NCBI RefSeq assembly: GCF_003917135.1
Contig: NZ_RPDI01000031.1
Span: 1 to 32,371, forward strand
Length of the DNA: 32,371 nt
Direction: 5' to 3'
Source: Leucobacter chromiireducens
Lineage (GTDB): Bacteria; Actinomycetota; Actinomycetes; Actinomycetales; Microbacteriaceae
In this document: positions 1 to 8,014 of the stretch, piece after piece
Numbering within the stretch: position 1 is the first letter of the stretch
Layout: every line of letters begins with the position of its first letter
Position numbers and translations under genes: made by a program
The notes under the pieces: model-generated
Seen by the model: only the letters and a program-made list of their open reading frames with translations
Databases searched by the model: none
What the model was told of the DNA's origin: nothing

Positions 1-920
1 CAGAGGTTGCCGAACAGCAGGAAGAGGCCCCAGCCGATCAGGCCGAGCTGGAACAGCACGAGCACGAAGTCGCCCTCGCCGAAGGTGATGGCCCCGATCG
101 CGCCGAAGAAGATCATCAGGCCGTTGCCGATCAGGAAGCCGACGACGCACGCGATGACGGCCTGCCGCCCGCTGCGCGCGAACCGCGTCCAGTTGGGGGC
201 CTGCGTGCCCGCCGACACGAAGGTGCCGACCACGGTGGTGACCGCGACGGCGAGCGTCATCTGCCCGCCCGGTTCGATCGCGGCGAGGCCGGCCCAGCCG
301 CCCACCTCCTCGAGCGAGCGGAACATCACCCAGAACGCGAGGATCAGGATCAGCGGCGTCGAGATGAGCGATACCCAGTACATGCCGCGGTAGCCGTACA
401 CCGCGGTCGCGCACATGAGCGCGCTGACCACCACCATCACGACGGCGCGCGGGCCGAAGCCGTCCCACTCGAACGCCTGCGCCGTGAGCTCGCCAATCGT
501 GCCGACCACCACGCCGTACCAGCCGATCTGCGTGCCGCCGAGCAGGATGGACGCGAGCTTCGAGCCGCGGGTGCCGAGCGTGTAGCGCGCCATCACGACC
601 GTGGTGAGGCCCGTGCGCGCGCCGATCCAGCCGAGCACCGCAACGTACGCGCCGAGCACGAGCGAGCCGACCGCGATGACGACGAGCAGCTCGCGCAGCC
701 CGAACGCCTCGCCGAGCGCGGCCCCCGCGAGCATCGTCGGGGTGAACACGGTGAAGCCGAGCAGCACGACCATTAGGGAGAAGAACCCCTTGCGCGCGTT
801 CCGCGGCACCGGCGTGACCGGGTAGTCGGGGTCGATCACCGCTGCCGCCCCGGCCTCCGCGCCGGCCTCGGTCAGCTGCGTGTCCTGCGCGGCCTGGCCA
901 GACGCGATGTCCCGGCTCAC
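1..920 (-). CDS. codB: Cytosine permease CodB, NCS1 family (3' end cut by window)
   Basis: Imports cytosine (or a related base) across the inner membrane with a cation, feeding the deaminase encoded just upstream. I translated the minus strand from the GTG at 920: the frame is open to base 1, giving 306 codons of an expected ~420. The N-terminus (about 30 polar residues) precedes a PVPRNARKGF segment and an LLGGTQIGWYG motif, both very like E. coli CodB, followed by FVSAGTQAPNWTRFAR, the NCS1 'SAGT' region. Multiple hydrophobic segments are evident. The GTG start overlaps the stop of the deaminase by four bases (GTGA), so the two are almost certainly translationally coupled. The C-terminal quarter lies outside the window. 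An allantoin or other nucleobase NCS1 carrier is possible, but the deaminase neighbour favours cytosine. Confidence 0.93.
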   Translation of the reverse strand, partial: MSRDIASGQAAQDTQLTEAGAEAGAAAVIDPDYPVTPVPRNARKGFFSLMVVLLGFTVFTPTMLAGAALGEAFGLRELLVVIAVGSLVLGAYVAVLGWIGARTGLTTVVMARYTLGTRGSKLASILLGGTQIGWYGVVVGTIGELTAQAFEWDGFGPRAVVMVVVSALMCATAVYGYRGMYWVSLISTPLILILAFWVMFRSLEEVGGWAGLAAIEPGGQMTLAVAVTTVVGTFVSAGTQAPNWTRFARSGRQAVIACVVGFLIGNGLMIFFGAIGAITFGEGDFVLVLFQLGLIGWGLFLLFGNL

Positions 921-1450
921 GCGCGGGGCTCGATGCCGGCGGCCGCGGTGCCGAGCTCGGCGGTCTCCACGCCGATGTCCTCGGCCCAGATCTCCGGCCG
1001 CTCGTCCATCATGCGCCGCATGAGCCCGCGGCAGATGTCGTCGTCCGCGGCGATGAGCTCAACGCCGTTGCTGCGCAGCCACGCCTCGGAGGCCTCGAAG
1101 CTGTCGCTCTCGCCGATCACGATGCGCGGGATGTCGTAGAGGATCGCGGTGCCCGCGCACATGGTGCAGGGCGACAGGGTCGTGTAGAGCGTGCACTCCC
1201 GGTACACGCTCGCCGGCAGCCGCCCGGCGTTCTCGAGGCAGTCGGTCTCGCCGTGGCGGATCACGCTGCCCTGCTGCACGCGGCGGTTGCGCCCCACCGC
1301 GAGCACGCGGTCGCCGTCCGGGCCGTGGTGCACGAGCGCGGCGCCGATCGGCACACCGCCCTCGTCCCACCCGATCTGCGCCTGCTCGATCGCGAGGTCG
1401 AGGAAGCTGCGGTCGGCGTCTGAGAGGGGTGCTGGGGTGTTCACTGCCAT
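917..1450 (-). CDS. Cytosine deaminase, small zinc (yeast Fcy1-like) type
   Basis: Hydrolyses cytosine to uracil and ammonia for pyrimidine salvage. It belongs to the small CDA-fold zinc deaminases, like yeast Fcy1, not the large amidohydrolase CodA of E. coli. Visible motifs: EGGVPIGAAL near the start, HGETDCLEN (zinc His and proton-shuttle Glu), TLSPCTMCAG (the two zinc cysteines, PCxxC), and the C-terminal DERPEIWAEDIG, which is close to the Fcy1 C-terminus. Length 177 residues is normal for the family. A TTG at 1456 is an alternative start, but the ATG at 1450 lies exactly 7 nt after a TACGAT -10 hexamer and there is no Shine-Dalgarno, so I prefer a leaderless start at 1450. It is the first gene of a two-gene salvage unit with codB. 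A guanine or tRNA-adenosine deaminase role is unlikely given the Fcy1-like termini. Confidence 0.92.
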   Translation of the reverse strand: MAVNTPAPLSDADRSFLDLAIEQAQIGWDEGGVPIGAALVHHGPDGDRVLAVGRNRRVQQGSVIRHGETDCLENAGRLPASVYRECTLYTTLSPCTMCAGTAILYDIPRIVIGESDSFEASEAWLRSNGVELIAADDDICRGLMRRMMDERPEIWAEDIGVETAELGTAAAGIEPRA

Positions 1451-1457
1451 AGCCAAA

Positions 1458-1463
1458 ATCGTA
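1458..1463 (-). promoter_or_regulatory. Candidate -10 element for the cytosine deaminase gene
   Basis: TACGAT reads on the minus strand from 1463 to 1458 and is followed by seven bases and then the ATG at 1450. No ribosome-binding site is present. The TANNNT-N7-ATG layout is typical of leaderless actinobacterial transcripts. The hexamer sits directly at the base of the hairpin at 1463-1515, so any -35 element would have to lie inside that hairpin; none is obvious. Confidence 0.5.
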
Positions 1464-1515
1464 TCGCGCGCCGTGTGCCCCGGGTCGCACCGATCCGGGG
1501 CACACGGCGCGCGAT
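1463..1515 (-). terminator. Long perfect hairpin after tctA
   Basis: Two perfect 21-base inverted arms (1463-1483 and 1495-1515) flank an 11-base loop. It begins one base beyond the tctA stop codon region and ends at the promoter of the cytosine deaminase gene. It should terminate tctCBA transcription and insulate the salvage pair. There is no real U-tract (the minus strand continues ACGATTTTGG), which is usual for GC-rich actinobacterial terminators. Confidence 0.75.
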
Positions 1516-1516
1516 C

Positions 1517-3061
1517 TCACTCGGCGGCTGGCTCGAGTTCCTGCTCACCCGCACGCTCACGCGCGGCCGCGCGGCGCGCCATCATGCGGTTGCGGATCGC
1601 GAAGCCGAGCACCAGCAGCAGCATGCCGTACAGCACGAGCACGATGGGGCCCTGGAGCAGCACCGAGAAGTCGCCGTTCGCGCTCATCGCAGCGTCGCGC
1701 AGGCTCGTCTCGGCGAGCGGGCCGAGCACCATACCGATGATGAGCGGTGCGATCGGGTAGTCGAGCGCGCGCATCAGGAAGCCGACGATGCCGATCCCGA
1801 GCAGCATGAGCAGATCGAACACGGAGCCCGACGTCGCGTAGATGCCGAACGCGCAGAACACGGTGATCCCGGCGTAGAGGTACGGCCGCGGGATGAGCAG
1901 CAGCTTCGCCCACAGCATCGCGAAGGGCAGGTTGAGGATCAGCAGCACGATCATCGCGATGAAGAAGCTCGCAAGCAGCGCCCACACGAGCTCGGGGGCT
2001 CGCTCGAACAGCAGCGGCCCGGGCTGCAGACCGTACTGCCGGAACGCCGCGAGCATGATCGCCGCGGTCGCGGAGATCGGGAGGCCGAGCGCGAGCAGCG
2101 CGCCCATCGCCATGCCCGTGGTCGAGTTGCCAGCCGCCTCGGGTGCGGCGAGGCCGCGGATCGCGCCCCTGCCGAACTGCGGGGAGCTGCGGCGCGCGTC
2201 CAGGCGCTTCTCCACGCCGTAGGCGAGGAAGGTGGGGATCTCGGAGCCGCCGGCGGGGATCACACCGAACGGGAGCCCGATCGCCGTGCCGCGCAGCCAG
2301 GCAGGCGTCGCCTCGCGCAGCTCGCGGCGCGACAGCCACGGCCGGCCGGCCGGCCGGATCATGCCGCGGTTCGACACGTGCCGCTCCAGGCAGGCGACGT
2401 AGATCACCTCGCCGAGCGCCAGCACCGCGACCGTCACGGTGACGAGCGAGATGCCGTCGAACAGGTTCGGGGAGTCCATCGTGAAGCGCGGGGCGCCGGA
2501 GACGCCGTCGATGCCGATGACCGCGATCCCGAGCCCGATGAACAGGGACGCGAGCCCCTTCACCGGGTTGTCGGTGACGACTGTCGAGGTTGCGGCGAAC
2601 GCGAACACCGCGAGCGCGAAGAACTCGGCCGGGCCGAAGCGTGTCGAGAAGTCGGCGAGCACCGGTGCGAGGAACACGACCACAATCGAGGCGATGAAGC
2701 CGCCGATGAACGCACCGATGGCCGCCGTCGCGAGCGCCTGCGCCGCGCGGCCGTTGAGCGCCATCTTGTGGCCCTCAAACGTTGACGCGATCGCGGACGC
2801 TTGCCCCGGGGTGTTCATCAGGATCCCCATCGTGGAGTCCCCGAACAGCCCGCCGAAGTAGACGCCGGCGAACATGATGAAGGCTGCGGTCGGCTCAAGC
2901 GAGAACGTGACCGGCAGCAGCAGGGCGACGGCCATGGAGGAGCCGAGCCCCGGCAGCACGCCGACGGCGGTGCCGAGCAGGCAGCCGACGAGCACCCAGA
3001 CCAGGTTTTGCCAGGTGAGCGCGCCAGCGAAGCCCTCAAGGAGCAGGTGCAAGGTATCCAT
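1517..3061 (-). CDS. tctA: Tripartite tricarboxylate transporter large permease TctA
   Basis: Large membrane subunit of the TTT transporter, which imports citrate or other carboxylates captured by the TctC binding protein. The 514-residue length is standard. The signature GVLPGLGSSMAVALLLP at about residues 39-55 and the FGGLFGDSTMGILMNTPGQASAIAST stretch (quoted in pieces: GGLFGDSTMGILMNTPG, then ASAIAST) are diagnostic of TctA. About eleven hydrophobic segments follow. The second half repeats the motif as GAIRGLAAPEAAGNSTTG, the usual internal duplication. The ATG at 3061 lies one base after the tctB stop, so translation is coupled. It is the last gene of the tctC-tctB-tctA operon; the ligand cannot be told from sequence. 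Confidence 0.96.
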   Translation of the reverse strand: MDTLHLLLEGFAGALTWQNLVWVLVGCLLGTAVGVLPGLGSSMAVALLLPVTFSLEPTAAFIMFAGVYFGGLFGDSTMGILMNTPGQASAIASTFEGHKMALNGRAAQALATAAIGAFIGGFIASIVVVFLAPVLADFSTRFGPAEFFALAVFAFAATSTVVTDNPVKGLASLFIGLGIAVIGIDGVSGAPRFTMDSPNLFDGISLVTVTVAVLALGEVIYVACLERHVSNRGMIRPAGRPWLSRRELREATPAWLRGTAIGLPFGVIPAGGSEIPTFLAYGVEKRLDARRSSPQFGRGAIRGLAAPEAAGNSTTGMAMGALLALGLPISATAAIMLAAFRQYGLQPGPLLFERAPELVWALLASFFIAMIVLLILNLPFAMLWAKLLLIPRPYLYAGITVFCAFGIYATSGSVFDLLMLLGIGIVGFLMRALDYPIAPLIIGMVLGPLAETSLRDAAMSANGDFSVLLQGPIVLVLYGMLLLVLGFAIRNRMMARRAAARERAGEQELEPAAE

Positions 3062-3062
3062 G

Positions 3063-3638
3063 TCAGAACTCCCAGCCGAGCACGCCGGACGGGAGCGACA
3101 TCCCGAGCGTGAGGTCGAATGCGATGTAGATGATCGAGCTCACCGTGAGCCCGACGATGAGGCTGGCGAGCGGTCGGCGCAGCCCGAACGCGCGCGCAAC
3201 GCACCAGAACAGCAGCCCGGCCGCGATGATCCAGCCGAGCACCGGCAGCAGCAGCGCGAAGCCGATGAACGGCAGCACCACCCAGGCGAGCGAGCGCCAG
3301 TCGACGCGCACGGGAGCACCGGCCGCTGCCGGATCCGCCGCTGCCGGATCCGCCACGGCCGCGCGCCGCCACTCGCGCAGCGCGCCGAGCGCGCGGAGCA
3401 CGGCGAACAGCAGCAGCCCGGCCGCGATGATGCCGGGGAAGAAGCGCGGGCCGGGGAACGCCGTGCCCTCCGGCACCCGCATCGTGAGGTTGCCGACCAG
3501 GAGGTACGCGGCGAACCCGACGAGCAGCGCCGGCATGATGAGCTCCTTGAGCAGCGCGGCGCGGCGGCCACGACCGGCGGCGAGCTGGATCTCCTCGCCA
3601 ACGACCGCGGACATCGCGGTGGGGTTGTTCGTCGGCAT
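3063..3638 (-). CDS. tctB: Tripartite tricarboxylate transporter small permease TctB
   Basis: Small four-TM subunit that pairs with TctA in the TTT carrier. The 191-residue protein has a polar N-terminus, a first TM at about 33-50, the GTAFPGPRFFPGIIAAGLLL motif typical of TctB around the second TM, an Ala/Pro-rich loop (about residues 115-130, with a repeated DPAAA unit) and two C-terminal TMs. Starts overlap the tctC stop: GTG at 3641 and ATG at 3638 lie side by side (GTGATG). ATG at 3638 gives a TGATG one-base overlap and has a GGGG five bases upstream, so I chose it. The tandem repeat coding DPAAADPAAA is the only odd feature. Family is poorly conserved, so position between tctC and tctA supports the call. 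Confidence 0.92.
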   Translation of the reverse strand: MPTNNPTAMSAVVGEEIQLAAGRGRRAALLKELIMPALLVGFAAYLLVGNLTMRVPEGTAFPGPRFFPGIIAAGLLLFAVLRALGALREWRRAAVADPAAADPAAAGAPVRVDWRSLAWVVLPFIGFALLLPVLGWIIAAGLLFWCVARAFGLRRPLASLIVGLTVSSIIYIAFDLTLGMSLPSGVLGWEF

Positions 3639-4690
3639 CACTGCCCCATCTCCTCATACAGGCGGGTGATCCGCGCGTGCTCCTCGGCGAGGAACGGGGC
3701 GACATCCGCCCCCGTGATGACCTGCTCGGTCCAGTAGTACCTGGCGACCGCCTCGCTCCACTCCGGCGTCGCGATCGTGTCCTCGATGAGCTCGGTGAGC
3801 TCCCCGGTCTCCTCGTCGGTGATCCCGGCGGGGGCCGCGAGCATGCGCCAGTTCGCGAGCGTCACGTCGTAGCCCTGCTCGCGCGCGGTGGGGATGTCGA
3901 TCCCGGCGACGGGCTCGTCAGCCACGAGCGCGAGGGCGCGCAACCTGCCCGACTCGATCTGGTCGATGTTGTCCGGGTAGCCGCCAGCCGCGGCGTGCGC
4001 GGTGCCGTTGAGCAGCGCGGCGACCGCCTCACCGCCACCGTCGGAGGAGATGTACGTCGTCTCCACCGGGTCGATCCCCGCGGCGAGCGCGAGGTCGGTG
4101 ACCACGAGCTGATCGAACGAGCCGCCGCCGGTCCACGGCACCGCTGCCGGGTTCTCCCGCCACGCGGCGAGGAGGTCCTCGAGCGTCTCGTGCGGCGAGT
4201 CGGCAGGCACCACGATCACGTCGTACTCCTCGAAGAGCACGGCGAGCGGGGTCACGTCGTCGAGCGTCGCCGCCGAGTCGTACTGGATCGTGGCCGCGAG
4301 CAGCCCGGTGCCGCCAACGAGCATCGTGTTCGCGCGCCCCTCGAGCCGCGACATGTTGCCGAGCGCGATGGTGCCACCGGCGCCAGGCATGTTGACGACC
4401 TGCACGTTCGCGGCGAGCCCGTTGGCGCGCTGCGCCTGCTGCATCTCGCGCGCGACCGTGTCCCAGCCGCCGCCTGCGGCAGCCGGGGCGATGATCGTCA
4501 GCGAGGAGTGGATGTCCTGCCCGGCCGCGGCCGAGCTGATCGATCCGAACGAGGCGACGCCGATCGCGGCGGCCGCGATCGTGCCGCCGATGATCCGCAG
4601 CGCGGTGCGCCGGCCGGGTGAGCGGCTCGGCGCCGAAGCGCCATCGGTGTGGTGCGGGGGCTGGGGCGCCCCCGTCTCGGGTGTCTCCAC
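3638..4690 (-). CDS. tctC: Tripartite tricarboxylate transporter binding protein TctC
   Basis: Extracytoplasmic solute-binding protein that delivers a carboxylate to TctAB. Family motifs: IIAPAAAGGGWDTVAREM (ligand loop), NMPGAGG, and the second half VPWTGGGSFDQLVV and AGGYPDNIDQIESGRLRALA. I start it at the GTG at 4690 because AAAGGAG (4699-4705) lies eight bases upstream; the open frame continues further upstream but without homology-like content. The 350-residue product starts with a ~30-residue polar region, then GRRTALRIIGG and an Ala-rich hydrophobic stretch ending near SSAAAG, so export is by a twin-arginine-like or Sec signal. No lipobox cysteine is seen, which is unusual for a Gram-positive binding protein, where a lipid anchor would be expected. 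Confidence 0.93.
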   Translation of the reverse strand: METPETGAPQPPHHTDGASAPSRSPGRRTALRIIGGTIAAAAIGVASFGSISSAAAGQDIHSSLTIIAPAAAGGGWDTVAREMQQAQRANGLAANVQVVNMPGAGGTIALGNMSRLEGRANTMLVGGTGLLAATIQYDSAATLDDVTPLAVLFEEYDVIVVPADSPHETLEDLLAAWRENPAAVPWTGGGSFDQLVVTDLALAAGIDPVETTYISSDGGGEAVAALLNGTAHAAAGGYPDNIDQIESGRLRALALVADEPVAGIDIPTAREQGYDVTLANWRMLAAPAGITDEETGELTELIEDTIATPEWSEAVARYYWTEQVITGADVAPFLAEEHARITRLYEEMGQ

Positions 4691-4861
4691 TGCTATCACT
4701 CCTTTGTGAGGGCGCACGTGCGCCGCGGTGTGCCACACACGTTCGCAGACCACGGGACCGACACCCCCGAGATCCGGCTTTGTGCTCATAGATGCTCACG
4801 GGGAGCGTGTCGGGGTCCGCCGCGCGGTCTAGACTGTGTCGGCGACAAGGAGGTTGCCCGA
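4691..4861. promoter_or_regulatory. Divergent promoter region of tctCBA and the two-component genes
   Basis: The 171 bases between tctC and the sensor kinase contain a perfect 14-base palindrome GGCGCACGTGCGCC (4711-4724) and three copies of GTGTCGG: inverted at 4758-4764, direct at 4807-4813 and 4836-4842. TAGACT at 4830-4835 is a plausible -10 for the kinase, with the second GTGTCGG copy exactly where its -35 would be. AAGGAGG (4847-4853) is the kinase ribosome-binding site. Binding by the response regulator to these motifs is inference. Confidence 0.5.
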
Positions 4862-6100
4862 ATGATGCGAGGAGTGACGCCGGCCGGCGCGCGGCTCGCG
4901 ATGCTGTTTCTTCCGACCGTCATCGTCTTCGCGGCGGTCGCCGTCACCGCGAGCATCGCGTTCACCGTGCAGGAGCGCAGCATCCGCGACGCCACGGGCG
5001 AGCGCGTCACCGATGTCGCGTTGAGCCTCGCCGAGCTCACCCAGGTGCGCGACGTGCTCGCGCAGGCGCACGACGACTTCCCCGCGGCGATGGCCGAGCT
5101 GCAGCCGCTCGCGACCGTCGTGGAGCGCGCGGCCGGCGTCGACTACGTGGTCATCTCCGACGAGGAGGGCATCCGGGTGACCCACCCGACGCCGTCGGAG
5201 CGCGGCAAGCCGGTGTCGACCGACAACACCTCGGTGCTCGCTGGCGAGATCTACCTGGGCACCGAGACCGGCACGATCGGCATGACGATGCGCGCGAAGG
5301 TGCCGGTGCGCGACGACGCCGACGAGGTGATCGGCGTGCTCTCGGTCGGGATCCTGGAGAGCCGGATCGCCGCCGACTCGGCGCAGGCGGTCAGCCGGCT
5401 GCTGCCCTGGGTGATCGGCGCGCTCGTGGTCGGCACGCTCGCGAGCTCGACCATTGCGGCGCTCCTCGAACGCCGGTTCCGCCGGCTCGACGAGGCCGCG
5501 CGCGACACGGCGGAGCTGCGCCGCTCTGCCGCGGCGCTGCGCGAGCAGTCGCACGAGTTCACCACGCGACTGCACGTGATCCACGGGCTCATCTCGCACG
5601 GTGACGCCGATGATGCGCTCAGCTACATCGCGGGCGTGACCCCGGTGACGACGGGCGGCAGCGACGACGCGCTGAGCGAGCAACCGCTGCTGCGCGCCAC
5701 GCTCGACGTACTGCGCGCGGAGCTCGGCGCGCACGGCGCACGGCTCGACGCCGAGGTGCTCGTGGAGTCGGTGGTCGACGAGGAGGTGACGCTCGTGCTC
5801 GCGAACCTGTGCCGCAACGCTGGCGAGGCCGGGGCGACCGTCGTGCGCTGCGCGCTCGTCGAACGCGCCGGTGTGTTCGTCGGCGAGGTGGCGGACAACG
5901 GCGCTGGCGTGGCGACGCACGACGCTGACCGGGTGTTCGCACGGGGCGTCTCGACGAAGCGCGATCCCTCCGGGCTGGGGCGCGGGATCGGCCTCGACCT
6001 CGTGCGCCGCACCGTCGCGAAGCGCGGCGGCAGCGTGGAGCTCGGCCGCGCGGAGCTCGGCGGCGCGCGGTTCCGCTTCGAGATGGCGGTGCTCTCGTGA
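4862..6100 (+). CDS. CitA/DcuS-type sensor histidine kinase
   Basis: Membrane kinase that senses an extracellular carboxylate and phosphorylates the next gene product. Starts at ATG 4862, eight bases after AAGGAGG; 412 residues. TM1 at about 12-35, then an extracytoplasmic PAS-like domain with GIRVTHP (R105 and H108), which corresponds to the Arg/His carboxylate ligands of DcuS and CitA, and RAKVPVRDDADEVIGVLSVG before TM2 (about 179-202). No cytoplasmic PAS domain is present: the linker goes straight to the SpoB-type dimerisation region with EQSHEFTTRLHVIHGL (H231 the phospho-acceptor). ATPase boxes: NLCRNAGEAG (N box, 315-324), ADNGAG (G1), GLGRGIGLDL (G2). Missing the inner PAS makes it shorter than classical ~540-residue CitA. 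Context says it controls the divergent tct operon. Confidence 0.93.
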   Translation: MMRGVTPAGARLAMLFLPTVIVFAAVAVTASIAFTVQERSIRDATGERVTDVALSLAELTQVRDVLAQAHDDFPAAMAELQPLATVVERAAGVDYVVISDEEGIRVTHPTPSERGKPVSTDNTSVLAGEIYLGTETGTIGMTMRAKVPVRDDADEVIGVLSVGILESRIAADSAQAVSRLLPWVIGALVVGTLASSTIAALLERRFRRLDEAARDTAELRRSAAALREQSHEFTTRLHVIHGLISHGDADDALSYIAGVTPVTTGGSDDALSEQPLLRATLDVLRAELGAHGARLDAEVLVESVVDEEVTLVLANLCRNAGEAGATVVRCALVERAGVFVGEVADNGAGVATHDADRVFARGVSTKRDPSGLGRGIGLDLVRRTVAKRGGSVELGRAELGGARFRFEMAVLS

Positions 6101-6912
6101 CCGCGGGGCAGGAGCGCGGGAGCGCGGCGGCCGTCGGCCCGGTTCCCGAGGGGATCCGCGTGCTCGTCGTCGACGACGACGCTGGCGCCCGCTCACTCCA
6201 CGCGCGCTTCGTCGCCGGCGCCGAGGGCTTCGCGCTCGTGGCGGCCGTCGGCACCGGGCGGGCGGCGGTGGCGCACGGACTGCACGGCGGCATCGACCTC
6301 GTGCTGCTCGACATGCGGCTGCCAGACATCAGCGGCGTCGAGGTGCTGAATCGGCTGCGCACGCTCGGCGCGCACTCCCCCGACGTGCTCGTGATCAGCT
6401 CATCGCAGGATCGCGTGACGGTGCGCCAGGCGCTCGCCGGGCAGGTGGTTGGCTACCTCGTCAAGCCGTTCACCGCTGACGCGCTGCACGCCAGGCTCGC
6501 GGCGTACCGCGCCGAGTACCGCGCGCGCGGTGAGGAGGTGGCGGCACGCGAGCTGCCGCTCGGCCAGGGCGAGATCGACCGGCTGCTGTCGACTGGGCGC
6601 ATTGGGCTGCCTGGCGGGGCGGATGCCGCCGGGCAGGCAGGCGGGTCGGGCGGAGCGAGCGGGCCGGGCGCGGGTGCCCCGCTCCCCAAGGGCATCTCGC
6701 CCGTCACGCTCGACCGAGTGCTCGCGGCGCTCGACCCGGTCGCGCCGACGACCGTCGCGGCGCTCGCCGCGCAGTGCGCGATCTCGGTGCCGACCGCCAG
6801 GCGCTACCTCGACCACCTGGTCGAGGCTGGCGCGATCGACCTCGCGCACCGCTACGGGAAGCGCGGCAGGCCGGAGGTGCTCTACCGGCTGGTCCCGCCG
6901 CCGGAGGGCTAG
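6097..6912 (+). CDS. CitB/DcuR-type response regulator
   Basis: Partner of the upstream kinase; its GTG start overlaps the kinase stop by four bases (GTGA). 271 residues. Receiver domain about 20-135 with acidic pocket D26-D28, phospho-acceptor D72 in LVLLDMRLPD, S101/S102 switch position and K123 in YLVKPF. A long Gly/Ala-rich linker (about 185-205) leads to a C-terminal winged helix with TTVAALAAQCAISVPTARRYLDHLVEAGAI and RYGKRGRPEVLYRL, the typical DcuR/CitB effector. Predicted to activate tctCBA, whose promoter is shared with the kinase. Its TAG stop shares the palindrome CTAG with the stop of the convergent lactonase gene, so there is no room for a conventional terminator between the two. 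Confidence 0.93.
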   Translation: MTAGQERGSAAAVGPVPEGIRVLVVDDDAGARSLHARFVAGAEGFALVAAVGTGRAAVAHGLHGGIDLVLLDMRLPDISGVEVLNRLRTLGAHSPDVLVISSSQDRVTVRQALAGQVVGYLVKPFTADALHARLAAYRAEYRARGEEVAARELPLGQGEIDRLLSTGRIGLPGGADAAGQAGGSGGASGPGAGAPLPKGISPVTLDRVLAALDPVAPTTVAALAAQCAISVPTARRYLDHLVEAGAIDLAHRYGKRGRPEVLYRLVPPPEG

Positions 6913-7997
6913 TCGCCGGACAGGACGCAGACCGCGGTCGGCGTGGCGATCGGGATCCGGATCGGGTCGGACGGGAGGCCGTCCCGCCACGCGAACACGG
7001 TGAGGTCGTCGGAGTCCTGGTGCGCGACCCACAGGGTTTCGCCGTCCGGGGAGAACGCGAAGTGCCGCGGATTGTCGCCGCGCGAATCAACGGTCGCGCG
7101 CTCGGTGAGCTCCCCGTCCGCGGCGATCGCGTACACCGTCAGCGAGTTGTCGCCCCGGTTCGCGAGCACGGCGGCGGTGCCGGCCGGGTGCACCGCGACC
7201 TCCGAGGGCACCGGGCACGCGCGGCCCAGGCCCGGCCCGGCGACCGTCTGGCGCACGCGCAGCCCCGCCCGCGCGTTCCCCGGCGCATCGCTCACCTCGA
7301 GCACGGTGATCCCGCCGCTGCCCTGGTTGCTCACGAGCACGGCCCCCGACGTCGGGTGCCGCGCGAGATGGCGCGGGCCCGTGCCCGGCGGGAGCGGCAG
7401 CACGGCGCGCAGCTCCGCCGCCTCGCGCGCGGGGTCCCAGCGCAGGAGCGCGATGAGGTCCCTGCCGCAGTCGGCGACGAGCAGGTGCACGCCGTCCGGC
7501 AGCACGAGCACGGCGTGCGGACGGGAGCGCTTGTCGCCGCGATCCCAGCCGTCGCCGCGTTCCGGCAGCGTGATCGTCGCGGCGAGCCTGGCGGGGTCAC
7601 CCGCGGCGTCACACGCAATCGCCGCCACCGTGCCGCCGTGATAGTGGCTCACGAACGCCACGCCGGGGGTGAGCGCGACGTGGCACGGCGCATCGCTGCC
7701 CGTTGCGACGCGGGCGGGCGCCGCCTGGCTCGGCCAGCCGTCGGTGTTGGCTCCGGTGTTTGCCGCGAAGCGGAGCAGCTCGCCGCCGCGCTCCGGCTCG
7801 GTGATCGCCCACACGGCGCCGTCCGCGGCGCGAACGAGAAACGACGGGTTCAGCTCGGCCGCGGCCCAGCCGACGACGGCCCCAGGGTGCCCCGCCGATC
7901 CAGCACCGAGGTCGATCCCGATCAGGCCGTCTCCGTGCGCTCCCGGCGCACCGGCCCAGGGCGAGGGGGCGGAGTAGGAACCGATGAGCGCGCGCAC
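6909..7997 (-). CDS. Lactonase-family seven-bladed beta-propeller protein (Pgl-like)
   Basis: Member of the 6-phosphogluconolactonase (E. coli Pgl, PF10282) / muconate-cyclase-like propeller family, which hydrolyses sugar lactones in the cytoplasm; the actual substrate is unknown. Starts with VRALIGSYS, the family's first strand (usual 'iyvGtYt'), at GTG 7997, 17 bases after the lysE stop; residues further upstream in this frame are only the shadow of lysE. 362 residues is normal. Family landmarks: RSRPHAVLVLPDGVHLLVADCGRD, GPRHLARHPTSGAVLVSNQGS, PSEVAVHPAGTAAVLANRGDNSLTVY (quoted partly: VAVHPAGTAAVLANRGDNSL), and NPRHFAFSPDGETLWVAHQD. The usual catalytic-site Arg/His pattern (PRH) is present twice. 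Likely cotranscribed behind lysE. Ends convergently with the response regulator. Confidence 0.85.
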   Translation of the reverse strand: MRALIGSYSAPSPWAGAPGAHGDGLIGIDLGAGSAGHPGAVVGWAAAELNPSFLVRAADGAVWAITEPERGGELLRFAANTGANTDGWPSQAAPARVATGSDAPCHVALTPGVAFVSHYHGGTVAAIACDAAGDPARLAATITLPERGDGWDRGDKRSRPHAVLVLPDGVHLLVADCGRDLIALLRWDPAREAAELRAVLPLPPGTGPRHLARHPTSGAVLVSNQGSGGITVLEVSDAPGNARAGLRVRQTVAGPGLGRACPVPSEVAVHPAGTAAVLANRGDNSLTVYAIAADGELTERATVDSRGDNPRHFAFSPDGETLWVAHQDSDDLTVFAWRDGLPSDPIRIPIATPTAVCVLSGD

Positions 7998-8014
7998 GCG
8001 GCCACTGTAGCGCG

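Noticed and set aside
1475-2785. 436-codon plus-strand frame opposite tctA
   Set aside because: Mirror of the tctA coding frame; composition is low-complexity and tctA is unmistakable.
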